Shown here piece after piece: positions 49,761 through 57,864 of a stretch of 64,000 bases of DNA; the first letter of the stretch is position 1, and the number at the start of each line of letters is the position of its first letter. The position numbers and the translations under genes are program-made. Origin of the DNA: Fibrobacter sp. (lineage in GTDB: Bacteria > Fibrobacterota > Fibrobacteria > Fibrobacterales > Fibrobacteraceae); contig JAFPWY010000015.1 of assembly GCA_017412605.1 (NCBI GenBank), positions 1-64,000 of the forward strand, in the 5' to 3' direction. The notes below the pieces were generated by a model. That model was not told the DNA's origin and ran no database searches. It worked only from the letters and a program-made list of their open reading frames with translations.

Positions 49761-50606
49761 ATGGTTAAGCTTTTAAGAAACCTTCTCAAGTCCCCGATGT
49801 TCGTCGTGGGTATCTCGATTTTCATTCTCACGCTGTTGATCGCAATTTTCGGACCGTTGTTCTACCATGTGGATATCAACGCCCGTGACATCGTGGCTGG
49901 CCCGTACGCCGGTTCCAGTGCAGACCACCTGCTCGGCACCGACCACCTCGGCCGCGACTACGTGTCGCTCCTGATTGCTGGTCTGCGCTCCTCGCTCTAC
50001 GTGGGCCTCGTGGCTGGCGTCATCGCGACGACCATCGGCGTGCTCATCGGCCTGTTCGGCGGTTTCCGCGGCGGCTGGATCGACGAAGTGCTGAACATGC
50101 TCACCAACATCTTCATCGTGATTCCGCAGTTCGTGATTCTCGTGCTCATCAGCTCCGCTGTGAAGGACGGCCGTTCTCTCACGCTCATCGGCCTTATCAT
50201 CGGCCTTACGGCGTGGAGCTGGTCTGCCCGTGCAGTGCGTGCCCAGGCATCGTCCCTGCGTAGCCGCGACCACATCGCGCTCGCCCGCATCAACGGTGCT
50301 TCCACGCTCACGATTGTGATCAAGCACGTGCTTCCGTATTTGCTCTCGTACGTGTTCATGGTGTTCATCATGCAGGTGTCTTCCGGTATCCTTTCCGAAG
50401 CCTCCATCTCCATGATCGGCCTCGGACCTCTGGATTCCACGTCCCTCGGCATCATCCTGAACCAGGCCAAGGACCAGGGCGCCCTTTCGGACGGCATTTG
50501 GATTGCCTTCCTCCCGGCGACCATTATCATCACCCTTACGGTGTTCGCCCTTTACCTGATCAATACTTCCATGGAAGGCGTCTTTAACCCGCGCCTGCGC
50601 AAGTAA
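49761..50606 (+). CDS. oppC: ABC transporter permease (OppC-type)
   Basis: 281 residues, about five to six membrane helices. LLGTDHLGRDYVSLLIAGLR and the EAA-like loop ALARINGASTLTIVIKHVLP are family markers. It pairs with the OppB-type permease to form the channel. Confidence 0.93.
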   Translation: MVKLLRNLLKSPMFVVGISIFILTLLIAIFGPLFYHVDINARDIVAGPYAGSSADHLLGTDHLGRDYVSLLIAGLRSSLYVGLVAGVIATTIGVLIGLFGGFRGGWIDEVLNMLTNIFIVIPQFVILVLISSAVKDGRSLTLIGLIIGLTAWSWSARAVRAQASSLRSRDHIALARINGASTLTIVIKHVLPYLLSYVFMVFIMQVSSGILSEASISMIGLGPLDSTSLGIILNQAKDQGALSDGIWIAFLPATIIITLTVFALYLINTSMEGVFNPRLRK

Positions 50607-50617
50607 GAGGTAACGAA

Positions 50618-51616
50618 ATGTCTGAAAATGTTTTTGAAGTAGAAAACCTCAGCCTCTATTACCTTGGACGCTTCGGCGACAAGACGCACGCCGTGACCGA
50701 CGTGTCCTTCACCATGAAGCAGGGCGAAATCCTCGGTATCGCCGGTGAATCCGGCTGCGGCAAGTCCACTCTCGTTTCCGGCCTCATGGGCATGTGCATC
50801 CCGCCTCTCTATCCCGAGAACGGCGATGTGCGCGTCAAGAACGGCAACAAGATGGAATCGCTCATGAACCGCTCCATCGAGGATGTCCGCGCCAACGTGC
50901 TCGCCCAGAAGGTCTCCATGATTCCGCAGGGCGCCTTCAACGCCTTGAACCCGGTGCGCAAGATCAAGGACATCGCTGCCGACGTGATCGCCGCCCACCA
51001 GCAGCCGGGCAAGAAGCTCGACCACAAGGAAATCTACGACCGCCTTTGCGAACGTTTCGACTTGTTCGGCATGGACACGAAGCGCGTGCTCGACTCCTAC
51101 CCGATCCAGCTCACCGCCGGTGAACGCCAGCGTTCCGTGATCGGCATTTCCACCTTGCTCAACCCGCAGATGGTGATTGCCGACGAACCGACTTCTGCTT
51201 TGGACGTGTCCACCCAGAAGGAAGTCATCAAGTTGATTTTCGACCTCTTGGACAAGGGCATCTTCTCCACGATGATCTTCATTACCCACGAACTTCCGCT
51301 CCTGTACCACGTGGCCGACAACATCGCCATCATGTACGCGGGTGAAATCGTCGAGAAGGGTACTGCAGAACAGGTCGTGAAGGATCCGCGCCATCCGTAC
51401 ACGCAGGCCCTCATGGGCGCCATGCTCAGCACGGAAGCCAGCCAGCGTACCCGCCATCCGGTGGCCATCGAAGGTGCTCCTCCGAGCCTCAAGAACAAGA
51501 TTGTGGGTTGCCGCTTCGCCCCGCGTTGCAAGAAGGCATGCCCCGACTGTAAGAAGAATACCCAGAATCTCCGCATTGTCGGCGATCGTGACGTGAGGTG
51601 CGATTATGCTCAGTAA
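50618..51616 (+). CDS. oppD: Peptide-type ABC transporter ATPase (OppD-type)
   Basis: 332 residues. Walker A GESGCGKST, signature LTAGERQRSVIG (slightly divergent from LSGGQ), Walker B VIADEPTSALD, and the C-terminal oligopeptide-transporter segment with clustered cysteines (CRFAPRCKKACPDC), which binds an iron-sulfur cluster in some homologues. It overlaps the next ATPase gene by 11 bases. Confidence 0.93.
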   Translation: MSENVFEVENLSLYYLGRFGDKTHAVTDVSFTMKQGEILGIAGESGCGKSTLVSGLMGMCIPPLYPENGDVRVKNGNKMESLMNRSIEDVRANVLAQKVSMIPQGAFNALNPVRKIKDIAADVIAAHQQPGKKLDHKEIYDRLCERFDLFGMDTKRVLDSYPIQLTAGERQRSVIGISTLLNPQMVIADEPTSALDVSTQKEVIKLIFDLLDKGIFSTMIFITHELPLLYHVADNIAIMYAGEIVEKGTAEQVVKDPRHPYTQALMGAMLSTEASQRTRHPVAIEGAPPSLKNKIVGCRFAPRCKKACPDCKKNTQNLRIVGDRDVRCDYAQ

Positions 51617-52415
51617 TAAGCCAGTTGTATTTTCTGCCAAGCGCATCAGCAAGGATTTCGGTGCCGGCAAGACTTTGAAGACGGCCGTCCGCGACGTGTC
51701 CTTTGATATCTACGACGAAGAATTCATCTCCATCGTGGGTGGCTCGGGCTGCGGCAAGTCCGTGCTCGCGAAGATCATGCTGGGCCTTTACCAGCCGACT
51801 CGCGGCCAGTTCCTCTACCGTGACCACAAGATTACGAACCTCAAGGCTCACTGGAACGAAGTGCAGTCCGTGTTCCAGGACCCGTTCGGATGCTTCAACC
51901 AGTTCTTTACGATTCGTAGCCAGCTGGAAGATTCCCTGAACATCCTGAAGAACAAGCCGAGCAAGGAAGAAGTCCGCCGCCGCGTGGACGAAGGCCTCCT
52001 GGCCGTGAACGTGACGCCTGCCGATATCGAAGGCAAGTACCCGTTCGAACTTTCCGGTGGCCAGATGCAGCGTATGTTGCTGGCCCGTATCTTCGCGCTC
52101 CGCCCGAAGGTGCTGATTGCCGACGAAGCCACCTCCATGGTGGACGCCTGCGTGCGCGCCAACATCCTCGATTACCTGCGCAAGTTGAAAGACGAGCTCA
52201 AGATGACCGTGGTGTTCGTGACTCACGACATCGGCCTTGCCAACTACGTTTCTGACCGTATCTTCATCATGCACGACGGCAAGATCGTGAACCAGGGTAC
52301 CCCTGCCGAGGTGCTCGACAATACGGACGAACCGCATACGCTCCGACTGCTCGACGACATCCCCGAAGTCCACAAGACCGAGTGGATCAAGAACAGCCAC
52401 CGCAGCAAGAAGTAA
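51606..52415 (+). CDS. oppF: Peptide-type ABC transporter ATPase (OppF-type)
   Basis: 269 residues. Walker A VGGSGCGKSVLAK (Ser-Val after the Lys instead of Ser/Thr-Thr), signature ELSGGQMQRMLLAR, Walker B VLIADEATSMVD. Shorter than typical OppF because the C-terminal cysteine extension is missing. Last gene of the transporter operon; a terminator follows. Confidence 0.92.
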   Translation: MLSNKPVVFSAKRISKDFGAGKTLKTAVRDVSFDIYDEEFISIVGGSGCGKSVLAKIMLGLYQPTRGQFLYRDHKITNLKAHWNEVQSVFQDPFGCFNQFFTIRSQLEDSLNILKNKPSKEEVRRRVDEGLLAVNVTPADIEGKYPFELSGGQMQRMLLARIFALRPKVLIADEATSMVDACVRANILDYLRKLKDELKMTVVFVTHDIGLANYVSDRIFIMHDGKIVNQGTPAEVLDNTDEPHTLRLLDDIPEVHKTEWIKNSHRSKK

Positions 52416-52472
52416 TGTTCCCGGAAAAGTACACTGAGCTCGCCGAAGTGTACTAGCCGAAGGATTTAAGGA

Positions 52473-52501
52473 AACCCGACTCTCCGGAGCCGGGTTTTTT
52501 G
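52473..52501 (+). terminator. Terminator of the ABC transporter operon
   Basis: AACCCG pairs with CGGGTT with an extended CTCCGGAG top, followed by TTTTTTGTT. Confidence 0.8.
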
Positions 52502-52522
52502 TTGCTGTGATTTTGTCTAGAT

Positions 52523-52555
52523 AAAAAAAGAACCCGCTTTTGCGGGTTCCTTTTA
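52523..52555 (-). terminator. Terminator of the outer-membrane barrel gene (bidirectional look)
   Basis: GAACCCGC (52530-52537) and GCGGGTTC (52542-52549) with an A-run on the left and a T-run on the right, so it can work both ways. It lies 24 bases past the stop at 52579. Confidence 0.8.
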
Positions 52556-52578
52556 AGTTCTTAGAACTTCAGGTTCGA

Positions 52579-53175
52579 TTACATGAACCAGTAGGTGGCA
52601 CCAACCTGGAACTGGATGTGCTTGATGTCCACGTCGATGTCGTTGCCGAGCATGTCCTTGCCGTCCACGATGGAGGTAAGGCCGAAGACAGAACGGAAGT
52701 TAACATCCAAGCTCGGGAGGACGGAGAAGCCAACACCAGCGGCCAGGCCGAATTCAAAGGTGTTGAGCATGTCGAGATCACCGTAGTCGGTGGTGACTGT
52801 TTCACCGGCAAATTCAACTTCCTGCTTGGAGCTCAGGAGGAAGGCGATCTGCGGACCGGCTTCGATGAAGAGGATCGGGAGGACGTTGATGCGGGCGAGG
52901 ATAGGAATTTCGAGAGCCAATGTCGTCCAAGTTGCATCGTCGTCCGATTGACGGCGCATGTCGAAATCAACTTCCGGTGCGACAGCGATTATGCCGGCAA
53001 TGCCAATCTTGGCAGCAACACCGGCATTGAAACCGAGACCCCAAGGAACGTCATCAGTGTCATCACCATAGAGAGAGCTGAAGTTGGCGGCTGCGTGACC
53101 ACCGAGATTGAACTGGGCAAATGCAGAACTAGCTGCGAAAAGCAGAACTGCAACGAGGATGAAAAGTTTTTTCAT
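52579..53175 (-). CDS. Outer-membrane beta-barrel protein (PorT/OMP_b-brl_2-like)
   Basis: Start at 53175 behind TAGGAGT yields MKKLFILVAVLLFAASSAFA, a clean signal peptide, and 198 residues. Features fit small eight-stranded barrels: LGFNAGVAAKIGI, IPILARINVLPILFIEAGPQ, HIQFQVGATYWFM ending in Phe-Met. Strong codon bias suggests good expression. Function not known. Confidence 0.75.
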   Translation of the reverse strand: MKKLFILVAVLLFAASSAFAQFNLGGHAAANFSSLYGDDTDDVPWGLGFNAGVAAKIGIAGIIAVAPEVDFDMRRQSDDDATWTTLALEIPILARINVLPILFIEAGPQIAFLLSSKQEVEFAGETVTTDYGDLDMLNTFEFGLAAGVGFSVLPSLDVNFRSVFGLTSIVDGKDMLGNDIDVDIKHIQFQVGATYWFM

Positions 53176-53509
53176 GTGTACTCCTATTGTTTTTTTGAGT
53201 TGCTTAACTAAATATAGTAACGAAACGTAAAAAAGAATCAACAAAAATAAATTTTTTAAAAAAAGTGCCCGAATCGCTGTTTTTTTTAATAAAAAACTTG
53301 TTTTATGCGTGAATAATGCGAAAAAAAATTATATAGGCGCTTGTTTTGGCTGTAAATTGACGGCTTGTCCGCATTTTTCTGCTCAAAGTTGCAAATGACG
53401 CTTATTTTGAACAAAAAGTGAATTTGTTTTCGGTTGTTTCTGATAACAAATTAAATTTTGGTAGAAGAAAATAATATATATTGTACTTTGTTTAGAAAGG
53501 GAAAATTGC
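53176..53509. other. AT-rich divergent intergenic region
   Basis: 334 bases without a credible ORF between the barrel gene and the amidase. It should carry promoters for both; no clear palindrome or RNA was seen. Confidence 0.4.
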
Positions 53510-54607
53510 ATGAGGCCAGAAACCATTAAGAAACGTGAAGATGAATTTTTTTCGAACCTGACAAATTCGTCTGGAGTCAAGTACAAACTGACTGCGACGA
53601 CCGATATCGGCAATGACGTGAAGGTTTATTCTATCCGGCCAGATTTCACCAGCTACTATTACAATGCCAGAACCGTAAAGAAGAGTATTTGCCTGCACTT
53701 TACCGTCGGCTATATCAAGTCCGATACGAGTTCCCTCTCCAAGGCAGACAACCACGTGTCTGTATCGTACGTTGTTGACCGCTCGGGAAGGATCTACGAA
53801 ATGTTCCCGGACACCGAATGGAGTTACCATCTCGGTAGCGGTGCTATTGGCGGAAACGGAGCCATGTCGAAGCAGTCCATTGGCATCGAGATTTCGAATT
53901 ACGGTCCGCTCAAGCTTTCTGGCGAGAACTTGGTCGACGCCTACAAGAACGAATACTGCAAGGTGTCCGAGACGGAATTCTATTACAAGCACAGCTACAG
54001 GGGCTACGACTACTACGCCTCGATGACGGATGTCCAGATTGATGCCGTTGTCGCGCTCGTCAAGTACCTGGGCCGCAAGCACAACATCCCGATGAACTTC
54101 AAGCCGGACGATAATCCGTTTGCAACCGATGCAGAAGCGCTGGCGTTCAAGGGCGTGTTCTACCACACCAACGTCAGGAAGGACAAGTTCGACTGGCCCT
54201 TTACGCCGTCGCTGAAGGCCATCATTTCCAAGTGTACCGACGTGCTCCCCGAAGTGCCCGAGAGTGCTCCGGATGCTACGGCAACGGAACCGCAGCCCGC
54301 TGAACCGCCTGCAAGCGTTGAGCCTGCCGTGGAAGAGGCGAAGTCCGCACCCGCGCCTGCGCCCGAAGTGGAACCTGTCCAGGAACCGACACCGCAGCCC
54401 GCTCCGGAACCGGCCGCACCCGCACCGCAGCCCGCTCCCGTGCAGCAACCCGCTCCCGCACAACAGCCGCAAGCGGCTCCTAAGGCGCAGACCGCATCGC
54501 AGAAGCCCGCCCAGGCAAGTACCGCAAAGCCGGCGGCAAGCAAGCCGACGTCATTGTTCGATATGATTATTTCTTTGATTCTCCAGTTGCTCGGGCTGAA
54601 GAAGTAA
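53510..54607 (+). CDS. N-acetylmuramoyl-L-alanine amidase (Amidase_2) with Pro/Ala-rich tail
   Basis: 365 residues, AAAGGG before the ATG, no N-terminal signal peptide. Residues about 55-200 are an Amidase_2/T7-lysozyme-like domain: SICLHFTVGY (zinc His), SYVVDRSGRIYEMFPDTEWS, YHLG and SIGIEISNYG. Such enzymes cut the bond between MurNAc and the stem peptide. A Pro/Ala/Gln linker (about 250-340) ends in a short hydrophobic stretch (SLFDMIISLILQLLGLKK) that may be a membrane anchor. Two coiled-coil/membrane genes follow. Confidence 0.85.
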   Translation: MRPETIKKREDEFFSNLTNSSGVKYKLTATTDIGNDVKVYSIRPDFTSYYYNARTVKKSICLHFTVGYIKSDTSSLSKADNHVSVSYVVDRSGRIYEMFPDTEWSYHLGSGAIGGNGAMSKQSIGIEISNYGPLKLSGENLVDAYKNEYCKVSETEFYYKHSYRGYDYYASMTDVQIDAVVALVKYLGRKHNIPMNFKPDDNPFATDAEALAFKGVFYHTNVRKDKFDWPFTPSLKAIISKCTDVLPEVPESAPDATATEPQPAEPPASVEPAVEEAKSAPAPAPEVEPVQEPTPQPAPEPAAPAPQPAPVQQPAPAQQPQAAPKAQTASQKPAQASTAKPAASKPTSLFDMIISLILQLLGLKK

Positions 54608-54656
54608 CACTTTACATCACCGATTTTAAAACTCAACCTAAGGAACAGGTAACAAA

Positions 54657-55088
54657 ATGGCAGAACAGGTAAACAACGATTCCACCGCAACGACTGCATC
54701 TGCAGCGTTTAAGAAGGGCGACTTCAAGAGCATGGAAATGTTCAAGAAGGCAAAACATCATGCGGATAGCGTCCAGAAAGTTATCATCAATCTCCAGAAG
54801 GATTCGCTCTTGCTTGCGAAGGATGTCCAGGTGCTGAAGATTGAAAATGCCAATTTGAAGGTGAAAGTTGATCAGCTGGAAGCGGACAAGGCAAATCTGA
54901 CAACTCAGCTCCAAGATGCGAAAGCCAACCAATCTCCGGTTGCAGCTCTTACCTCGCCGAGTGGTTGTGCTGTGCTGATTGTGCTTATCCTTGCGATAAT
55001 GGTCATCGCCCTCAAGAAGGGATTCTCGTTCTCGAAGAACGGGACCGTTGTTGCAATCGGTGAAAATAAGAAAGAAGAACAGAAGTAA
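54657..55088 (+). CDS. Coiled-coil protein with C-terminal membrane helix
   Basis: 143 residues. Residues about 25-95 form a coiled coil (NLQKDSLLLAKDVQVLKIEN), then one membrane helix (CAVLIVLILAIMVIALKK) and the tail GFSFSKNGTVVAIGENKK. The same helix-tail ends the next gene. Fifty bases after the amidase, so co-transcription is likely. Tail-anchored layout recalls spanin- or holin-like helpers, but no family is recognised. Confidence 0.65.
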   Translation: MAEQVNNDSTATTASAAFKKGDFKSMEMFKKAKHHADSVQKVIINLQKDSLLLAKDVQVLKIENANLKVKVDQLEADKANLTTQLQDAKANQSPVAALTSPSGCAVLIVLILAIMVIALKKGFSFSKNGTVVAIGENKKEEQK

Positions 55089-55251
55089 ATTCTTTTTTGT
55101 GAAAACCTTTCAACACCTTTGCCGGGCTGGTTGAAAGTGGCCCCGAATCGCATGTGTGCTCCCAGGACTTGCAGGTTTACCTGTAAGGATATATAGCGTA
55201 TAAAAAAATAACCCTTCACATATCCCGCAAAAAAAAGGTACAGGTAAAAAA

Positions 55252-55908
55252 ATGACCGAATCTGCAGACTCCAATCCGTTGTCCCAAGGAAATGAAACTT
55301 CAAATTATGTTCTTTTGTCATCATCAGAAAAATGCTATAGTAAATATGTAGTTGATTCGCTCAATAATTCGTATAAGAAAAAATTGGATTCGTTAAATGA
55401 GCAGCATACAATAGATTCGATTGTGTATAATTTCAAAATTGACTCTCTCCAATTACAGCAAAAGATAAATTTGCTTGAAAATCAGAATCATGAAATGAGT
55501 GATATGTGGGATACAATTATAAGTCAAGGGAAGAAGATTGAAAATTACGAGAAGACTATTAGTGAATTTGCAAACGCTAAACCGGAAAATGCAAACTTGG
55601 TCAATCACGTACAAGAAATCAATAAATTAAGGGGGGATTCCTCAACATTGGAAAGTCAGATTACAGATCTGAAAGAACAATTAAGAAAAATAGAAGAATC
55701 TCAAGGAAAAAAGAATGTGGAACATTCAGGAAAGGAAAATAACCCGATTATATCTTCGGAGAATGTTCCGTATGTGTGTGGCCTGCTCATTGTCCTTATC
55801 ATAGCGATAACAATCATTTCCCTCAAAAGAGGCTTGACGTTCTCAAAGGGCAACACGAGTATTTGTATCGGTGAGAAGAAGAAAACAAGAACGAAAAAAG
55901 CAGATTAG
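55252..55908 (+). CDS. Paralogous coiled-coil protein with C-terminal membrane helix
   Basis: 218 residues with a longer coiled coil (INLLENQNHEMSDMWDTIIS) and the shared end: membrane helix LLIVLIIAITIISLKRG then LTFSKGNTSICIGEKKK, parallel to the preceding protein. Its codon use is more AT-rich than its paralogue, suggesting separate acquisition. A third short membrane remnant (EFWIVLIIALTIIVSY) lies at 55909-55982 in another frame. Confidence 0.65.
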   Translation: MTESADSNPLSQGNETSNYVLLSSSEKCYSKYVVDSLNNSYKKKLDSLNEQHTIDSIVYNFKIDSLQLQQKINLLENQNHEMSDMWDTIISQGKKIENYEKTISEFANAKPENANLVNHVQEINKLRGDSSTLESQITDLKEQLRKIEESQGKKNVEHSGKENNPIISSENVPYVCGLLIVLIIAITIISLKRGLTFSKGNTSICIGEKKKTRTKKAD

Positions 55909-55982
55909 TCTACAACACGGCGGACGATGCCGAGTTTTGGATCGTCCTCATTATCGCCCTGACAATCATCGTCTCATATTGA
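55909..55982 (+). pseudogene. Membrane-segment remnant of the same family
   Basis: Reads VYNTADDAEFWIVLIIALTI then IVSY and a stop, with no start codon. Likely the leftover of a third coiled-coil/membrane paralogue. Confidence 0.35.
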
Positions 55983-55989
55983 TTGGGAA

Positions 55990-57741
55990 CTAGAAGTAGT
56001 TTACGACGCAGCGGACACTGCCAAACTGGTCATCATCCGGAGCAATCGCCGGTTCGCCGTTGAGCCTGTAGTAGTTTTTAGGCGATGTCCGAGGCCATCC
56101 ACCATGGTAGAAAAAGTACGTGAATTCCGAGCCGATGAGGTAGCCGGCCCGACTCATTTCGCTCCATTCTTCTAAATAATACGATGAGCGTGCATTTTTG
56201 CTGTAATATCCGCCAAACAGAAGGCTTACGCCTGAATTGTTTGTGAATGTCCCGAATTCCCCGGTGAGATCGTATTCGACATAGCTGCTAAACATGTCTT
56301 CTGTGCTGTAAGCTTCTTGGAGCGCATTGTATTCGGCGAGTGTGACCAGATGGGTTCCCGGAGGGCATATTCCCTCCGTTCTGCGATCGGGAACGGTATC
56401 GATGCCTCCAAGAGCCTGCTTTTGTGTGTACATCCTGCCGTAGATGTCGCAGTAAGACGGCTTGTTGTCGTAACAGATAGACCCTGGTACATCGTAGTTG
56501 AGGTTTTCGGCAAACCAGGTGGAGCCTTCTACCGTGATGGTCTTGTAGTACTGCCCGTCACGAGGATCCTGGAATAAACCATAAGTCTTTTGCGGGTTCA
56601 AGATCTTCCAGGAAATTTTGTAGACAGAGTCGGTGCCCCGCTCATAGATAGTGTCGTTCCTGCATTCGTATTTTGTCCCGTCGTATTGGTGCCTTTGGCA
56701 AATGTCGTATATGGCTCCGTCCTGGCAGAATTGCTTGGTGTTGTCGAACGCCGTACCGTTGCATTCCTGGATATTGCTCAGGCAGCGGACGGAAATTCGG
56801 GAGTCCGGCTCGGCATTGATGAAGCAGGCCAATGACGAGAGTTCCGCAGAAGTCAGAGCCACCCTCGTGTAGCAGAAGGGACCGAAGTCTCCGAATTGGG
56901 GTTGCGGTGCGGTCGAGTCCATCTTGGATGTGGGATGCGGTTCTATCTTGAAGATATTTACCGATGCATAATTGTAGAAGTTGTGCATTGTTGTCCAGAA
57001 GTTTTCGTCCGTACCTGTGCCGTTGCCGCTTTCGACAGGTTTCGCATTGAAGCCGTAGTCGTCGGTGCCGTTCCAGTCGCCATAGGTCGAGTCGTTTGGC
57101 CAGCCCGTGGTGCTCTTCAATTTTTTTGCGGCGACCTCCATCCCGCCGGCGTATTCGACGAGGGCTTCGAATTCTTGCATGCTTGGCAGGTGGAATCCCT
57201 GGGGACATACGACTTCTGCATCCATAAATGTATAAAGGCTAGAATCTCCGTATTGCAGGTCTTCGGCCATCCAGATTTGTCCGTTGATGTTGACCAGCTT
57301 GTATGTCTTGCCGTCGCGGGAATCTGTGAAGGAGGTCGTTGGAACCTTGAGGATCTCACTGGAGGAGGATTCCTGGGAAGAGGAGCTTTCGACTGCAGTA
57401 GAGTCGGTTCCTTTTACGTCGGATGAATCCTTGGGATTTTCTTTTGACGAAGACGAATTTGTCTTTTTAGTAGACGATGTGTCGGTAGACGATTCCGGCT
57501 CGTCAGTGGAGGTGGAATCGGCTTTGCTGCTGGATAGCTTGGTTTCTTTGGAAGAAGACGATTTTGCCTTGGAATCCGTCTTTCCCGAAGAGGAGGAGTC
57601 GTCTTCTTCGGAGCTGGAAAGGGAAATCTGGACCTCTTCAGGACTGTCGACCGACGAGGAATCGTCGCCGCAGGCGATAAGCGTAAACGGCAGGGTACAA
57701 CAGGCGAGAAAAAGGGCTATTTTGTGTAGACCTATGTTCAT
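55990..57741 (-). CDS. FISUMP-domain lipoprotein (two domains)
   Basis: Start at 57741 is chosen since GGAGGA lies before it; the ATG 24 bases upstream lacks one. 583 residues with lipobox LIAC, a Ser/Asp/Glu-rich linker of about 110 residues, and two FISUMP domains: TSFTDSRDGKTYKLVNINGQ with IWMAEDLQYG, CPQGFHLPSMQEF and SVRCLS; then FQDPRDGQYYKTITVEGSTW, ENLNYDVPGSICYD, CPPGTHLVTLAEY and SVRCVVNYF. Presumably displayed on the outer surface. Divergent from the GH9 gene. Confidence 0.85.
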   Translation of the reverse strand: MNIGLHKIALFLACCTLPFTLIACGDDSSSVDSPEEVQISLSSSEEDDSSSSGKTDSKAKSSSSKETKLSSSKADSTSTDEPESSTDTSSTKKTNSSSSKENPKDSSDVKGTDSTAVESSSSQESSSSEILKVPTTSFTDSRDGKTYKLVNINGQIWMAEDLQYGDSSLYTFMDAEVVCPQGFHLPSMQEFEALVEYAGGMEVAAKKLKSTTGWPNDSTYGDWNGTDDYGFNAKPVESGNGTGTDENFWTTMHNFYNYASVNIFKIEPHPTSKMDSTAPQPQFGDFGPFCYTRVALTSAELSSLACFINAEPDSRISVRCLSNIQECNGTAFDNTKQFCQDGAIYDICQRHQYDGTKYECRNDTIYERGTDSVYKISWKILNPQKTYGLFQDPRDGQYYKTITVEGSTWFAENLNYDVPGSICYDNKPSYCDIYGRMYTQKQALGGIDTVPDRRTEGICPPGTHLVTLAEYNALQEAYSTEDMFSSYVEYDLTGEFGTFTNNSGVSLLFGGYYSKNARSSYYLEEWSEMSRAGYLIGSEFTYFFYHGGWPRTSPKNYYRLNGEPAIAPDDDQFGSVRCVVNYF

Positions 57742-57864
57742 GGGGCAAATTCCTCCTGCTTTCAAATATAAAAAAGGGCTTGCGGATAGTCTTTGTTTCC
57801 CGCTGAAAACGGAATGTGATGCGTGTTACGCCCTACAGGGGGCATTTTAAAGTATATTCTGGGC

